Origin: Brassica napus
Lineage: Eukaryota; Streptophyta; Magnoliopsida; Brassicales; Brassicaceae
DNA: 64,000 nt
NCBI RefSeq assembly: GCF_020379485.1
Contig: NC_063447.1
Coordinates: 59,881,452 to 59,945,451, forward strand
Direction: 5' to 3'
The notes below the pieces were generated by a model that saw only the letters and a program-made list of their open reading frames with translations, was not told where the DNA came from and did no database searches. The translations under genes were made by a program, and so were the position numbers. Shown piece by piece: positions 36,990 to 46,751 of the stretch; position 1 is the first letter of the stretch, and each line of letters begins with the position of its first letter.

Positions 36990-37330
36990 CTTATTCGAGA
37001 TATAGTCTCCCACATTGGTAATTGTAAAAGATCATAATCCGTGGCGGATCTAGTAACATTTTTAATTGGAGCACACTACTTAAAATAACAAAAACAATTT
37101 TGAATTGGGGGCACTCTTTATGTTTTTTCACTAAATTACAAATAATTTCATCAAATCTTTCTAGGTTATTCAAGAAAAAGTATAAAATAGTAGGGGGCAC
37201 GTGACCCCGTACTGTTACACATACATCCGTCTCTGATCATAATCAATATATAAAATATATGGGACATTCCTCTTATAACCAATTAGTTTAAGGCTAAAAA
37301 CTCATTTAGCTTAACATAATATCAAAACCA
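36990..37330 (+). mobile_element. LTR-like fragment with PBS-like end, interrupted by a hAT MITE
   Basis: Around the 37039-37235 insertion the flanking halves read as one LTR-like piece: TAGTCTCCCACATTGG, then CTTATAACCAATTAGTTTAA and TAGCTTAACA followed by TAATATCAAAACC, resembling the plant primer-binding site TGGTATCAGAGCC. Phrases of this type are common in dispersed Brassicaceae LTRs. The boundaries and family are uncertain. Confidence 0.35.
37039..37235. mobile_element. 197-bp hAT-type MITE
   Basis: The 8-bp TSD ATCATAAT occurs at 37031-37038 and 37236-37243. Ends are short imperfect inverted repeats: CCGTGGCGGATC on the left and CAGAGACGGATG on the right (reverse-complemented), close to the CAGGGGCGGA-type hAT terminus. 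No coding capacity. Confidence 0.75.
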
Positions 37331-37445
37331 TATTCAAACAGTCCAACCCGATCCACATCGATCTTACCCAAAATTGACCCATCAATCTTTGTTTGAATAT
37401 TCTGAAATTAACGCTCAAAAAACCATCATCTCAAAGGAACATATT

Positions 37446-37531
37446 AGAGACATAGTTTCCCACATCGATAATAGGAAAATATTCTAAACAAAATATAAAA
37501 TAGATGAGCTAATATGGGAGACTATGTCTCT
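37446..37531. repeat. Fold-back repeat, 17-bp arms
   Basis: AGAGACATAGTTTCCCA at 37446-37462 pairs with TGGGAGACTATGTCTCT at 37515-37531 (16 of 17). A third related copy, GAGATATAGTCTCCCA, lies at about 36997-37012 in the neighbouring LTR-like fragment. The motif therefore probably comes from that repeat family. Confidence 0.6.
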
Positions 37532-37890
37532 AAAAGTGCTTATAGAATATTTCCAATGTATGAATCTATTTTCTTCTCCAAAATGGCACACTAATAATAA
37601 AGCTAAGATACAGTAAAAACATTAGAAACAATGGGTTAAATTGTATACCGAACACCTCAATTTCAATTCAAGTAATTTTAAGTAAACCATCTTTAACCAA
37701 AATTGTAGATCCTAAACCATATTTTAACCGATATGCAAACATTTCACATGCTCATTTCCTGGCCCAATAACGAGATGAAATATTTGTGCAAAGCTCATTA
37801 AGAAGACCAAAGACAAAACACAGCTTCTTCGTCTCTAACTGTGTTCCATTTTCAAAGCTCGATTGAAACTTGGCTTCTCTGTTTCCGGAG

Positions 37891-39090
37891 ATGTCTGTCT
37901 TTGATGATTCGTTCGTTATGGTCGGAGATGATGCATCTGAGTCTGTTCCCGTCTCAGCCTCCTTAGACGACTCCATCGATGACGTGTTCGCGGCGCCGTC
38001 TTCTGACTACGCCGCTTACTCTAACGGAGACGACGTCTTCGGATCTAACGGTGGAGGACACGACGGTCCTATCTTGCCACCGCCGTCTGAAATGGAGTCT
38101 GATGAAGGAAATGCTCTCAGAGAATGGAGAAGGTATGTTCGCTAAGTTGATACTAATCTGCTCGTTGATCTCAATTCGAATCCTTGATTATGATTAGTGT
38201 GTCACATTGTTAGATCGGATCTGAGTTTGAATTTGACAGGATCTGTCTCTATTAAGCGTATACGAATGAGTTGGTTTAATGTCAAACCGTGTAATTAGAT
38301 TCCGGTTAACAAACTATACGGGACTCAATTACACGGTTTGACTTAAACCAACTAATAGTCTCTCATCATTTGATCTCAAAGTTGTCTGCTTTCTTTAGTT
38401 TCCACTCAAAGTTTATTGCTTTTGACTCCTTTTCATGTTAAAGGTTACATCTTGTGATGCTTGTTTAAGTTGATTTGATGTCGTATGTGAAATTAATAAT
38501 CAAAATATTATATGCAGACAAAATGCAAATCAACTTGAGGAGAAGGAGAAGAGAGAGAAGGAGATGCGGAACCAAATCATTGAAGAAGCAAACCAATTCA
38601 AAGAGGATTTTCACAAGAAGAGAGAGTTAGCTTGTGAGAACAACAAAGCAGCTAACAGGGAGAAAGAGAAGGTGTCTTTTTTTTTTTTTTATATTCTCAA
38701 TCTTAGTTGAACTATTATTGCTCACACGTTTGTTTGTCCTTTGAAACACTGAAGCTTTACGTGGAGACACAAGAGAAGTTCTATGCGGAAGCGAGCAAGA
38801 ACTACTGGAAGGCAATAGCGGAGCTAGTTCCTAAAGAGGTTCCAACTATAGAGAAAAGAAGAGGGAAGAAAGAGCAAGAGGACGCTAAGAAGGCAACAGT
38901 CTCTGTGATTCAAGGTCCAAAGCCTGGTAAGCCAACTGATCTGGCAAGAATGAGACAAATATTGTTGAAGCTCAAACAGAACCCACCTGCTCATTTGAAA
39001 CTCACTCCTCAACAACCTCCAGCAGAGGCTGCTGCTCCTCCAAAGAATGTTCCTGAAACCAAACCCACCGAAGCGGTTGCTGCTGCTTAA
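37891..39090 (+). CDS. CLC2: Clathrin light chain 2-like
   Basis: Three exons (37891-38132, 38518-38671, 38755-39090) with GT-AG introns join in frame to 243 codons plus TAA. The protein starts [19 protein letters not shown], where an acidic tract precedes [11 protein letters not shown] and [20 protein letters not shown]. Then come a charged, probably coiled-coil stretch ([19 protein letters not shown]) that binds clathrin heavy chain, the plant-specific region [17 protein letters not shown], and a basic/proline-rich C-terminus ending [10 protein letters not shown]. Clathrin light chains coat the plasma membrane and trans-Golgi vesicles and act in endocytosis and auxin-carrier recycling. The match to Arabidopsis CLC2 (At2g40060) is close across the whole length. 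The first in-frame ATG at 37891 follows the usual leader and fits the family start. Introns 1 and 2 are 385 and 83 bp. It appears intact. Confidence 0.95.
38271..38351 (+). repeat. 25-26 bp hairpin in CLC2 intron 1
   Basis: The arm at 38271-38296 (TTGGTTTAATGTCAAACCGT...) is the reverse complement of 38327-38351 apart from one single-base gap, with a 30-nt loop. The intronic position and long stem could reflect a tiny MITE or a structured intronic RNA. Confidence 0.8.
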
Positions 39091-39239
39091 AACACCCTTT
39101 TGTTTTTGTTATTTTCATTGCTGTTATGATGATGTGAATCACTCATTTATGTGTGTGTTATTATTGAGAAATGGTTAATATATGATATCATTTGGTTAAT
39201 GGATCAATCCATCAGTCATAGAGGTGACTTCATGGTTAA

Positions 39240-40412
39240 AAAAGTAGAGACAAGAGTGTAGAGTTTATCATAAAGATCTCAAGGGTCAACGTTTTCTTCA
39301 TTCTATCACCTCCCTTGTAAGCTTGCAGGGGGACCTGCCTGCAACCTCTCTCACTGCATGCATCATCTTCCCTTTCACTTACCTCTAAGCAAATGCCATT
39401 GTTGTTGCGGACACTGATCTCTGAGCTTGCGTTGCTGCTTGTTGCCAGTGGAGTATCTGAAGCATTCATTGGTCTGCCACGAGTATGTCCAGTTCTCACA
39501 CTATACATTGATGATGCTGGAACGTTTGTCATTAGTGGTCTCAGGTTCCCTGGTATAGTCCTACGTTATGTCCTGTTTACATCATAATGTCGATTCATCA
39601 AATGTTTTATCAGAGAGAGAGAGAGAAAGAGAGAGATTACACACCATGTGTCTTATAGCCATATCAAGGGACCATATCAAGGGACTTCTTGGAGAGTGTT
39701 CTACCAAACCCTGCACTATCTGGTGATGAAGACTTGGCAGACAAGTTACCATGAGGAGAACCCTTCTCATTGGGAGGAGCTAGCTTCCTCATGTCGATCA
39801 CTCTCTCCACCGTTTTTTCTCCTATGTGACTCCAGAAACAGAGGAGTACCTGGAGGGGTCTGAAGCCTAACTAAGCCAAAAGAAAAGTTAAGCATTGACA
39901 TACTCAATTATGACTCAACAATATAGACAATAATGATACAGCAACTAGTAACTATACTACCAAAATTTATAAATCACTTACAACCTCACATTTAAAATAC
40001 TAATTACACAATCACAAAGATTACTTAATCTGCTTGCAGTTAAAATGGTTAAAGAACTATGAACCAAATGTAAATACACAAGAAACTGTGGTTTACCAAG
40101 TTACCATTCATAGTCATTTTTGTCGCCTTCAGAACTGAGGAAATCATCTGGAGGACCTGTCTTCCGTGCAGGAGCACCACCACTTGGGATGTTAAACACT
40201 GGTGAAGTTCCAGGCTTTGAACCTAAAGATTCAAACCCATCAATAAACTAATCAAAGCTTCTCTTACCCAAAAAACCAGAAGACATTCAAATTTATTTAC
40301 CTAATGGAATCTCAAACTCATGAGGGTTGTTCACAAGGAGACTATCCTGTTCTTTCTCACGCCGTCTCATCTCAAGAAACAAAGAAAGCTCTTCATCTTT
40401 CTCAGCCATCAT
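39240..40412 (-). pseudogene. At2g40070-like (Ser/Pro-rich microtubule-type) gene, internally deleted and frameshifted
   Basis: Exon 1 (about 40309-40412; MMAEKDEELSLFLEMRRREK) and exon 2 (about 40108-40222; SKPGTSPVFNIPSGGAPARK to DKNDYEW) are readable with normal splice sites. The next exon starts LQTPPGTPLFLESHRR, then jumps straight to sequence for VERVIDMRKLAPPNEKGSP and SAGFGRTLSKKSLDM. In Arabidopsis these are separated by a long Ser/Thr/Pro/Arg-rich region, so roughly a kilobase is missing and the two sides are out of frame. A tandem duplication of 13-14 bp (GTCCCTTGATATG) near 39660-39685 breaks the frame again. A one-base insertion follows before RTIPGNLRPLMTNVPASSMY, and the C-terminus beyond GICLEVSEREDDACSERGC is shifted past the usual stop. 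It is adjacent to CLC2 as in Arabidopsis. Confidence 0.85.
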
Positions 40413-41344
40413 AGAAGCCTAAGCTGTTGTTGTCTCTGCCTTGCTGCTGAATCCAGCAATAGAGACGACTCTTCAACTTCGATTCTTCTCTCTCCAAGGA
40501 ATCAAACTTACAGAACAAGAGATTACTAACTTAACTTCCAATTAACTCCCTCTACACAAACAATATCCTAATCTAAACTTAAAACTAGTAATGAAACTGA
40601 AGAAACCCACTTTGAAAAATAGAAACTTTACAAGTTAATTTGCAACGCTATTTTCACTAATGGAAATCTGTCCGAGCTTGTTATTAGCATGAGCATGTTA
40701 GACTCTTGTAGCTTCCAGGTTGATAAAATCGATTATATGCCAAACAAAATGGAACTTTACGGTGAGCAGCTCATCATAGTGCTTCAATTTGGTTCATGTA
40801 GAACTTTCAAACATGAATTTTGATAAAAACATATAAAATTATTAGTTATAGAATCATCTTGTAATAATTATCATAATTTGTTTACAAAAAACCATTTAAA
40901 ATTAAATATTTATTTAAACTAATAATTTTTTTTAATTACTATAATTTGATATTTTTATTGTTCTTATGACATATATAAAATATATAAAAAAGCTGAAAAT
41001 TGAATTTAAAATAATATTTTTATTGTTTCATTTCAAACATTATGCTTTTATTAAAATAAAAATTATCATGTTGCATCCATCGCCTCCACTAGTGAAGCAA
41101 ACAGTAATGGAAGTTTTTTCTTAGACGCGTGACAATGTGACATACATAATTGACGGTCTCGATGAAGTCGCGCGACAATTTTCAATTTTTTGGGTCTAAC
41201 TTCTGATTATATTTAAAACCCAAAAGGTAGAATAGCAGTGCATGAATTTAGCTCATAAGCCTAATCGATAGTCTAATAAAAGTTTTAACTGATTACAACC
41301 CCAAATAGAAAACAATCAATATAGAAGCTCATCATAGTGCACAC

Positions 41345-41848
41345 TGTGAGAGACAAGGTTTCACTTCTTAGATTTAGGTTAGGTCAAGAGAGATGAATGA
41401 GAATCGTGGGCTGAATCCCGTAAATAAACTTGAAGAATGAATATGATTTTATTGATGAGTTGAAAGATGATGAATACAAAGGAATGTATCTTGAGATGAC
41501 TGCTAAAGAATACGTAATGCTTTTAATCTAGTACAAAAGTTGATATATGGAAAAGAGATCCCCTTTGTCTTTTATCTTCTCCATCTTTATATAGTCTAGG
41601 TTTCGTTGGCAACCCTTCAACTATTCTCCTAGATATTTGGCTTCAATTACGGAGCTCGCCTTAGGCTCCTCTTGACCGAGTCTCTTATGGTGTTAGCTCA
41701 CTTTCTGTCGTGACCTCTGCTATGATGTCTCCCAGGTCCAGTCGTCAGCTCGGCTTTCAGCTCCCTTTGTTATGATGGGCTTATCGCAACCCACATGCTA
41801 GCTCACGCTTATCGGTACCTCACCTGAGGGTCATATTCGGGTCCAACA
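41345..41848 (-). mobile_element. 504-bp solo LTR
   Basis: The segment begins TGTGAGAGACAAGG and ends GGTCCAACA, with the 5-bp TSD CACAC on both sides (41340-41344 and 41849-41853). On the minus strand it starts TGTTGGACCCGAATATGACC and has a TATATAAAG box about 280 bp in, as expected for an LTR. No internal region remains, so it is a product of LTR-LTR recombination. Family not determined. Confidence 0.8.
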
Positions 41849-41908
41849 CACACTCTGTTCAATGTGGTTCAAGTAGCTCATCATATATAATCTGGAATTT
41901 TTTAGAGG

Positions 41909-42061
41909 GATAATCTGGTTGATGGAGTCGAGGCAAAGGAAAGCTTTTTGCAGAGTGATGATCTTGCGCTAGTTTCTGATGGTCCGCTGGAAAGGTTTTT
42001 GGGTGGATTGCTCCCTTCCTGTGAGATGGACCTGGATGCGAGGTTGGAGACTAGAGTCTGA
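41909..42061 (+). other. Short exon-like open frame, unidentified
   Basis: A 50-codon frame reads DNLVDGVEAKESFLQSDDLA and continues through PLERFLGGLLPSCEMDLDA to a TGA. Its composition is GC-richer than its surroundings and looks coding. I do not recognise the protein and no splice sites make it part of a larger gene. It may be a relic of a lost gene. Confidence 0.25.
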
Positions 42062-42576
42062 TGATTTTGAATCTCTCTCTAAATCTAGACGAGAGTTGTG
42101 ATGATGTTGTTAACAGTAGAACTGGCAAACATGAATTTTTATAAAAAAAACATATGAAAATCGGTTGAAGAATCAACTTACATTAGTTATCATAATCTAT
42201 TTGATCAAAAAAACCAAAAAGATCAAAGGAAAAAAAATCAATAAACACGTAATTCGCAAACAAGTATTCATATTTAGCCACAATTGGTTATGGTTAGGTC
42301 CTTAATATGTCATTAACTGCCTACTAGTTAGGTATATACTGACTTTTAGTAATCATTTATTAAGTGATTAGTTACAAATTGAAAACAAAACATTTTACCA
42401 AATAATTTTATAAATTTTTGGATAAAACAATACTTTTGACAAGTTGACCAATAAGATAAGCAAAATAAAGCCCATAACAGTTTTGTTAATAAGCCACAAG
42501 TGATATTCCATGGAGTATTGGGTTTGTATTTGAAATGGATTTTACACATTGGTCGAGACTTCTTAACCATAGTTAT

Positions 42577-43408
42577 TAGGCCTGGGCGTTCGGGTACCTA
42601 TTCGGGTTCGGATCGGGTGCTTCGGATTTTTGGGTTTTCGGATAAAGAGGTACAGAACCCATTCGGGTTATTTTATACTTCGGATCGGGTTCGGGTTTTT
42701 AAGGTTCGGGTTCGGGTTATTTCGGGTATAACCGAACTGTGTAACAAGTAAAAAAAAATTCTATGTATCCTTGATTTGACTTTGTGAGATCAGAAACAAT
42801 ATTGTTGAAGTTAGAAGATTGAACAACCTAATATAAGATTTGTGATTTTTTTGATTTGTTATTACGTTGAGGAACACGAGTCTGTATTCTTTCATGTAAT
42901 TTCTATTTGTATTATCTTGAATAGAAAATGGTAAAGAATCCATCTATTCATAAATCAAAATCAAACAAATATCAAAATCAAACAAATCAAACCTGGATAA
43001 TCATGAATGTTTGAGTTCATGCCTATGTAAAGAGCAAAGAGAAAACAAATCGCAAATCCTATTTGTAATCAAACATAAATCAAAATCGTAAAATATAGTG
43101 ATTCATACATGTAATCGGTCATAAAATGAGTTTAAGTATGTACTGAACATATATGTTGAAAAAAGAGAAGAGGGAAAGATGAATGGGACTGGAAGATGTA
43201 AGTTTAGGGTTAGTAATATATATATGTATATTCGGGTACTTCGGGTAATTGGTTCGGGTATCGGATATAACCAATCGGGTACGGGTATCCGGACTGGTTG
43301 AATCCTAAACCCGTTCGGGTTTTTTTTAACTTCGGTTCGGTTTTCGGTTCGAGTTTTTCGGGTCGGTTCGGGTTCGGGTTCGGGTTTGGGTTAATATGCC
43401 CACGCCTA
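42577..43408. mobile_element. 832-bp non-autonomous hAT element
   Basis: The 8-bp TSD ATAGTTAT is present at 42569-42576 and 43409-43416. TIRs are TAGGCCTGGGC (left) and TAGGCGTGGGC (right, reverse-complemented). Both subterminal regions are packed with TTCGGG/CGGGTT repeats (about 42588-42730 and 43230-43390), typical of transposase-binding arrays in hAT elements. The interior is AT-rich with no transposase. Confidence 0.85.
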
Positions 43409-43620
43409 ATAGTTATATAGCTTTGGCATCGATGTTGCTACATGATAGCTTTTATTTGTTGTAAGAAAAAAATAATCAATTGTTTAGTAGTTAGTGAGCT
43501 CAACGTCGGTCCAAAATATCCAACGTAAGCTCATTAAAAACCCATGAAATCTAAATATATTGGTCTCGAATGGAATACCAAAGCTCTTTAGTCTTACTAA
43601 AAATTTATGGTCTCTGCATT

Positions 43621-43827
43621 CAGAGCCGATCCTAGGAAAACTAGGACCACAAGCAAATTAAAAAAAAATTGGCTGCTGTAGCGGAGATTCGATCCTGGGT
43701 TGAGCAAAGAAAGTTTAAAGTTTTCAGATTTTACCACTAGACTAAAGTGGAAAAATATGGCTAAAAGTATCTTTATAGTAAATGTAAAATCAATTGCTTC
43801 CTTAGCTTGGCCCAATGGCCGGTTCTG
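43621..43827. mobile_element. 207-bp hAT-type MITE
   Basis: The flanking octamers TCTGCATT (43613-43620) and TCTTCATT (43828-43835) match at 7 of 8. The ends are CAGAGCCGATCC and CAGAACCGGCCA (right, reverse-complemented), forming a hAT-like TIR. No coding capacity. Confidence 0.65.
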
Positions 43828-44473
43828 TCTTCATTGCTAATGTATCTGAATGAACAAGATGATCTGCTTGGATGTAACAATAGTAACCTCACCCATTGTT
43901 CTTATTTTAATTTGTTTCTCACTGTTTGCTTTTCAATTTCTTTATTTTTCTATTCATGTAGATCATTATGAGAGATTAGCTTCATGCATCATACGTGTTC
44001 CTCTTTATTTTAATATGAATGTCAGAGTCTGTTCATTTGCTAAGCATATCTGCAAAGAATTCCTTAACACACGTGATATGTCAATATAAAACAATTGTTT
44101 AAATGATCAGTTTTCATGTCATACCAAATTGAATCACTACTAGGTGACAACGAACTTTTACAAGTTGCAAGAATCTAACAACAAGCTTCGTTAATGTCAA
44201 TGACGATATAAGAAAAGGCTCAAAATAGATAAAAAGATGGCTAAAACTAAATATTTATTATTCTTATTAGCGAAACTGCAGTAGAGACACATTGAAAAAG
44301 ACTCAAAACCATAATTAAAACAACCCAAATGATGGGTTTATTCTAACGACAATCATTGCAATAAAACTAAACATAACACATCATAACTTATCATAGGTTT
44401 AACCAGACTGATTCAAAATGTTCAAACCGGCCGGTCTAACTAAGAAAGATCAATTTGATCCGGGATGATTTAA

Positions 44474-44812
44474 TTAATTAGCTCTGGTTCCGGAACTACC
44501 ACCCTCGTGTCCGCTCTTTCCACCGTGAAACGCCGATGAGAAATTGGTGTTGAGGTCAGAATACATGGAGACAACCTTAGTGATGTTTCCATTGAGTTCT
44601 TGGATCAAAGCAACGTTCTTGGACATGTTATCAGCCATTCTTGACTGGTGATTGTCGTTGACCTGCTGGATCAGTGATCTGTTTCTGTCCAAAACCGATT
44701 GCACTTGTCTGAAATTCCGATCTAGATTCTCCCACATCGCCGGATCCTCTCCTCCCTGCCCCGCATCTTCCGCCACGTTCCTCCGCCGCTTAGTCTCGCC
44801 GTTCCTCTTCAT
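44474..44812 (-). CDS. ELF4: EARLY FLOWERING 4, evening-complex clock protein
   Basis: A single intronless minus-strand exon encodes 112 residues starting MKRNGETKRRRNVAEDAG and ending GGSSGTRAN. The ELF4/DUF1313 domain runs from about residue 28 to 92 (MWENLDRNFRQVQSVLDRNR, LIQQVNDNHQSRMADNMSK, NVALIQELNGNITKVVSMYS). In Arabidopsis ELF4 is a small helical, dimeric protein that joins ELF3 and LUX in the evening complex, repressing PIF4, PIF5 and clock genes at dusk and controlling flowering time. Length is within one residue of the Arabidopsis protein as I recall it. The position next to the CLC2 and At2g40070 homologues fits At2g40080 rather than the EFL paralogues. Upstream sequence has clock- and light-type promoter motifs, listed separately. 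It looks functional. Confidence 0.96.
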   Translation of the reverse strand: MKRNGETKRRRNVAEDAGQGGEDPAMWENLDRNFRQVQSVLDRNRSLIQQVNDNHQSRMADNMSKNVALIQELNGNITKVVSMYSDLNTNFSSAFHGGKSGHEGGSSGTRAN

Positions 44813-44909
44813 TTAACTTAAGTTTTTATCGACAGAAGATTTGTTGTTTTTATCTGTTTCGTGTTATTTTCTTATGATTTTTGTATTTTCGCAACTCTAA
44901 GGGATATCA

Positions 44910-45140
44910 GATATTTATAGTAAATATCTTCCGCAGAAGATGATAAATGGACACGGAGACAAGTAGTTCTGTTAAAGCACCAGGCGAGTCACAAGCGCGT
45001 GTTCTCAAATACTCGTATCTGATCGAATATTGAAGAACACACGCGTGGGGAAGAGTGTGAGAAGTGATTGGTTAAGCGAAATAAAAAACAGAGCTTTTTG
45101 TGCACTTTTTCCCTATTTTGAGAAATATCTCAAGATATTT
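44910..45140 (-). promoter_or_regulatory. ELF4 promoter: TATA box, FHY3/FAR1 site and evening-element-like motifs
   Basis: Upstream of the ELF4 ATG on the minus strand there is TATAAATA at 44912-44919. AAATATCT-type octamers lie at 44910-44917 and 44922-44929 in opposite orientations, with another inverted pair at 45123-45130 and 45133-45140. A CACGCGC site lies at 44995-45001. CACGCGC is the known binding site of the phytochrome-A-pathway activators FHY3 and FAR1, which act on the Arabidopsis ELF4 promoter. The AAATATCT copies are one base short of the canonical evening element AAAATATCT. Confidence 0.6.
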
Positions 45141-45462
45141 ATTGTGAAGTGAATACTTTTATATGAAATAAAGAGATAGGAGAAGAACCATATTCCCCAT
45201 ACTGTTTGATTCAACAATTCTACAAAAATGTAATTGGTTCTTCTCTACCACAATCAACAAAGAGAGAACCTAATCTTATCTTGTCATATCGTCTTTGAGA
45301 TATTTATATCACACAAGCACACTATTGTCTGATAATTACTAATAAGATAATGAAATGATTCTAAACATCATCATGCAATGACAACATACAAACAACTCGA
45401 ATCTTCAAAGAGAATTAAAGTTTATGAAACAACAAAGAAGCGTTTAGGGGACCTCAATTTTA

Positions 45463-46751
45463 TTAAGATTCCTTGCGTTTTCTTCCGAGTATCGAAGCTC
45501 TCTGGAAACGAGGACCTCCCGTTCTCCATTTCTTGAAGGCTGTCATAGACAAGTGAGCAGCTTCGTACACTGCAAAATAAACAAACAATGGTTGTTTCAC
45601 GTGAAGAAGATAGTAACTAAAGTTAGAGTTAAAAGGGATTTAATTACAGTTTGTTTCTTCTATAGTCAGGAAGGGCAAGAACTTGGAAGCTGTTAAATGA
45701 GTTGCAGTGAAAACTTTTGTCAGCCTCTCCTTGTATCTGATCTTAAACGCAGTCGATAGCAAGATTCCGAGCGTTCTATCTGTAACTCTGTTTCCGGTTC
45801 AAAGAGACAAAACATATTGTGAAAAACATAGAGACGTAGACCAGACTAACTGACAAAGACTTTAAGAAAAGTTGCTTAAAATTTCATAAATCTGTTTGAA
45901 ATAAAACGTCAGTGAACACCTTAACCAATTAGCTGCTATTTTCTTTCCAATGCAAAAATCTCATGTGGCAGATTGAACTTAGGATGATGACCTTTTGAAA
46001 CACAAAGAACAAAATGCACCAAAACATGTGCTTCTTAGAAGATCAAAGAACATAATGACACCAGGAAAGAAACAAGTGAAAGATGAATGATAATAAAAAA
46101 TGGGGGAAGGAAGGACTCACAAAGGCTGTAACTTGCAACCGAACTCGTAGAAGTAAGGACATCGTGATCTAAGATCCACACACGCTGCATCAGCCTGTAT
46201 TTCCAGCCTCGTCCTGCATAAACACACATAAAGCTAAGAAAGGACTTTTAAGGTACAAAAGAAAAAAAAACGAAGCACTTAGGTAGCTAACAGTTCATGG
46301 AGCTGCTAGATAAGCACAAAGAAAGAAAGAGTGAAGGAAACGAAAATCTTGAATACAGTAAGTTGACTTACTTTTGGTCGAAAGAGGCAGGAAGGTTAAT
46401 GGAGACAGCTTGTCTCAAATGCAACTCATGAGCAAGCCAAAAGGGTAACTCCACTTTGGCACCTTGCTCAACCTGCAGGGAAACACAAACATAAACCCTG
46501 AGAGAACTCAAAACACAAAGGCAATGAAAGTTTGCTAAAAAAGAAGACTAACATAGTTTGTCTCAGCACTTGGATCAATAGTCACTCGATTTGCTGGCTT
46601 ATGGAACAGCACAGGAGCAAACTGCAAAGTAAACCAAACCAAACAAACAAAAAGATTATTTGATTTGACAAATGAGAAGATAAGAAGAAGAAGAAAGCTT
46701 AACCTCTTCCTCTGTAAGTATGTCGTCAATGTCATAGTACTTGTTGGCCAT
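45463..46751 (-). CDS. GINS complex subunit PSF3 (DNA replication)
   Basis: Six minus-strand exons (46704-46751, 46553-46621, 46372-46472, 46121-46213, 45648-45787, 45463-45569) with GT-AG introns give 185 residues. The N-terminus is MANKYYDIDDILTEEEFAPV, followed by LPFWLAHELHLRQAVSINLP, LRSRCPYFYEFGCKLQPLV, LLSTAFKIRYKERLTKVF and KRKES at the end. The YYDIDDIL start and the FWLA and YFYEFG segments are typical of PSF3/GINS3. GINS associates with MCM2-7 and CDC45 to form the replicative helicase. Arabidopsis has two PSF3 genes that I recall on chromosomes 1 (At1g19080, TTN10) and 3 (At3g55490). I do not recall one in the At2g400xx interval, so this copy's place between ELF4 and the At2g40095 homologue is notable. 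All splice phases close without a frame problem, so the gene looks intact. Confidence 0.9.

Larger units (their letters stand above)
40600..42200. repeat. Diverged duplicated block flanking the solo LTR
   Basis: Sequence at about 40766-40890 (AGCTCATCATAGTGCTTCAA, TTGGTTCATGTAGAACTTTC, AAACATGAATTTTGATAAAA) recurs, diverged, partly at 41325-41344 and 41860-41885 (split by the solo LTR) and at 42115-42205. This suggests an old local duplication later interrupted by the LTR insertion. No gene is recognised in 40420-41340. Confidence 0.5.

Noticed and set aside
37870..37890. Upstream TTG-initiated start for CLC2
   Set aside because: The ATG at 37891 gives the family N-terminus; the upstream in-frame codons begin with a non-ATG start and are not needed.
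42588..43390. CGGGTT arrays as a telomere-like or satellite array
   Set aside because: They are subterminal repeats of a hAT element with clear TIRs and an 8-bp TSD.
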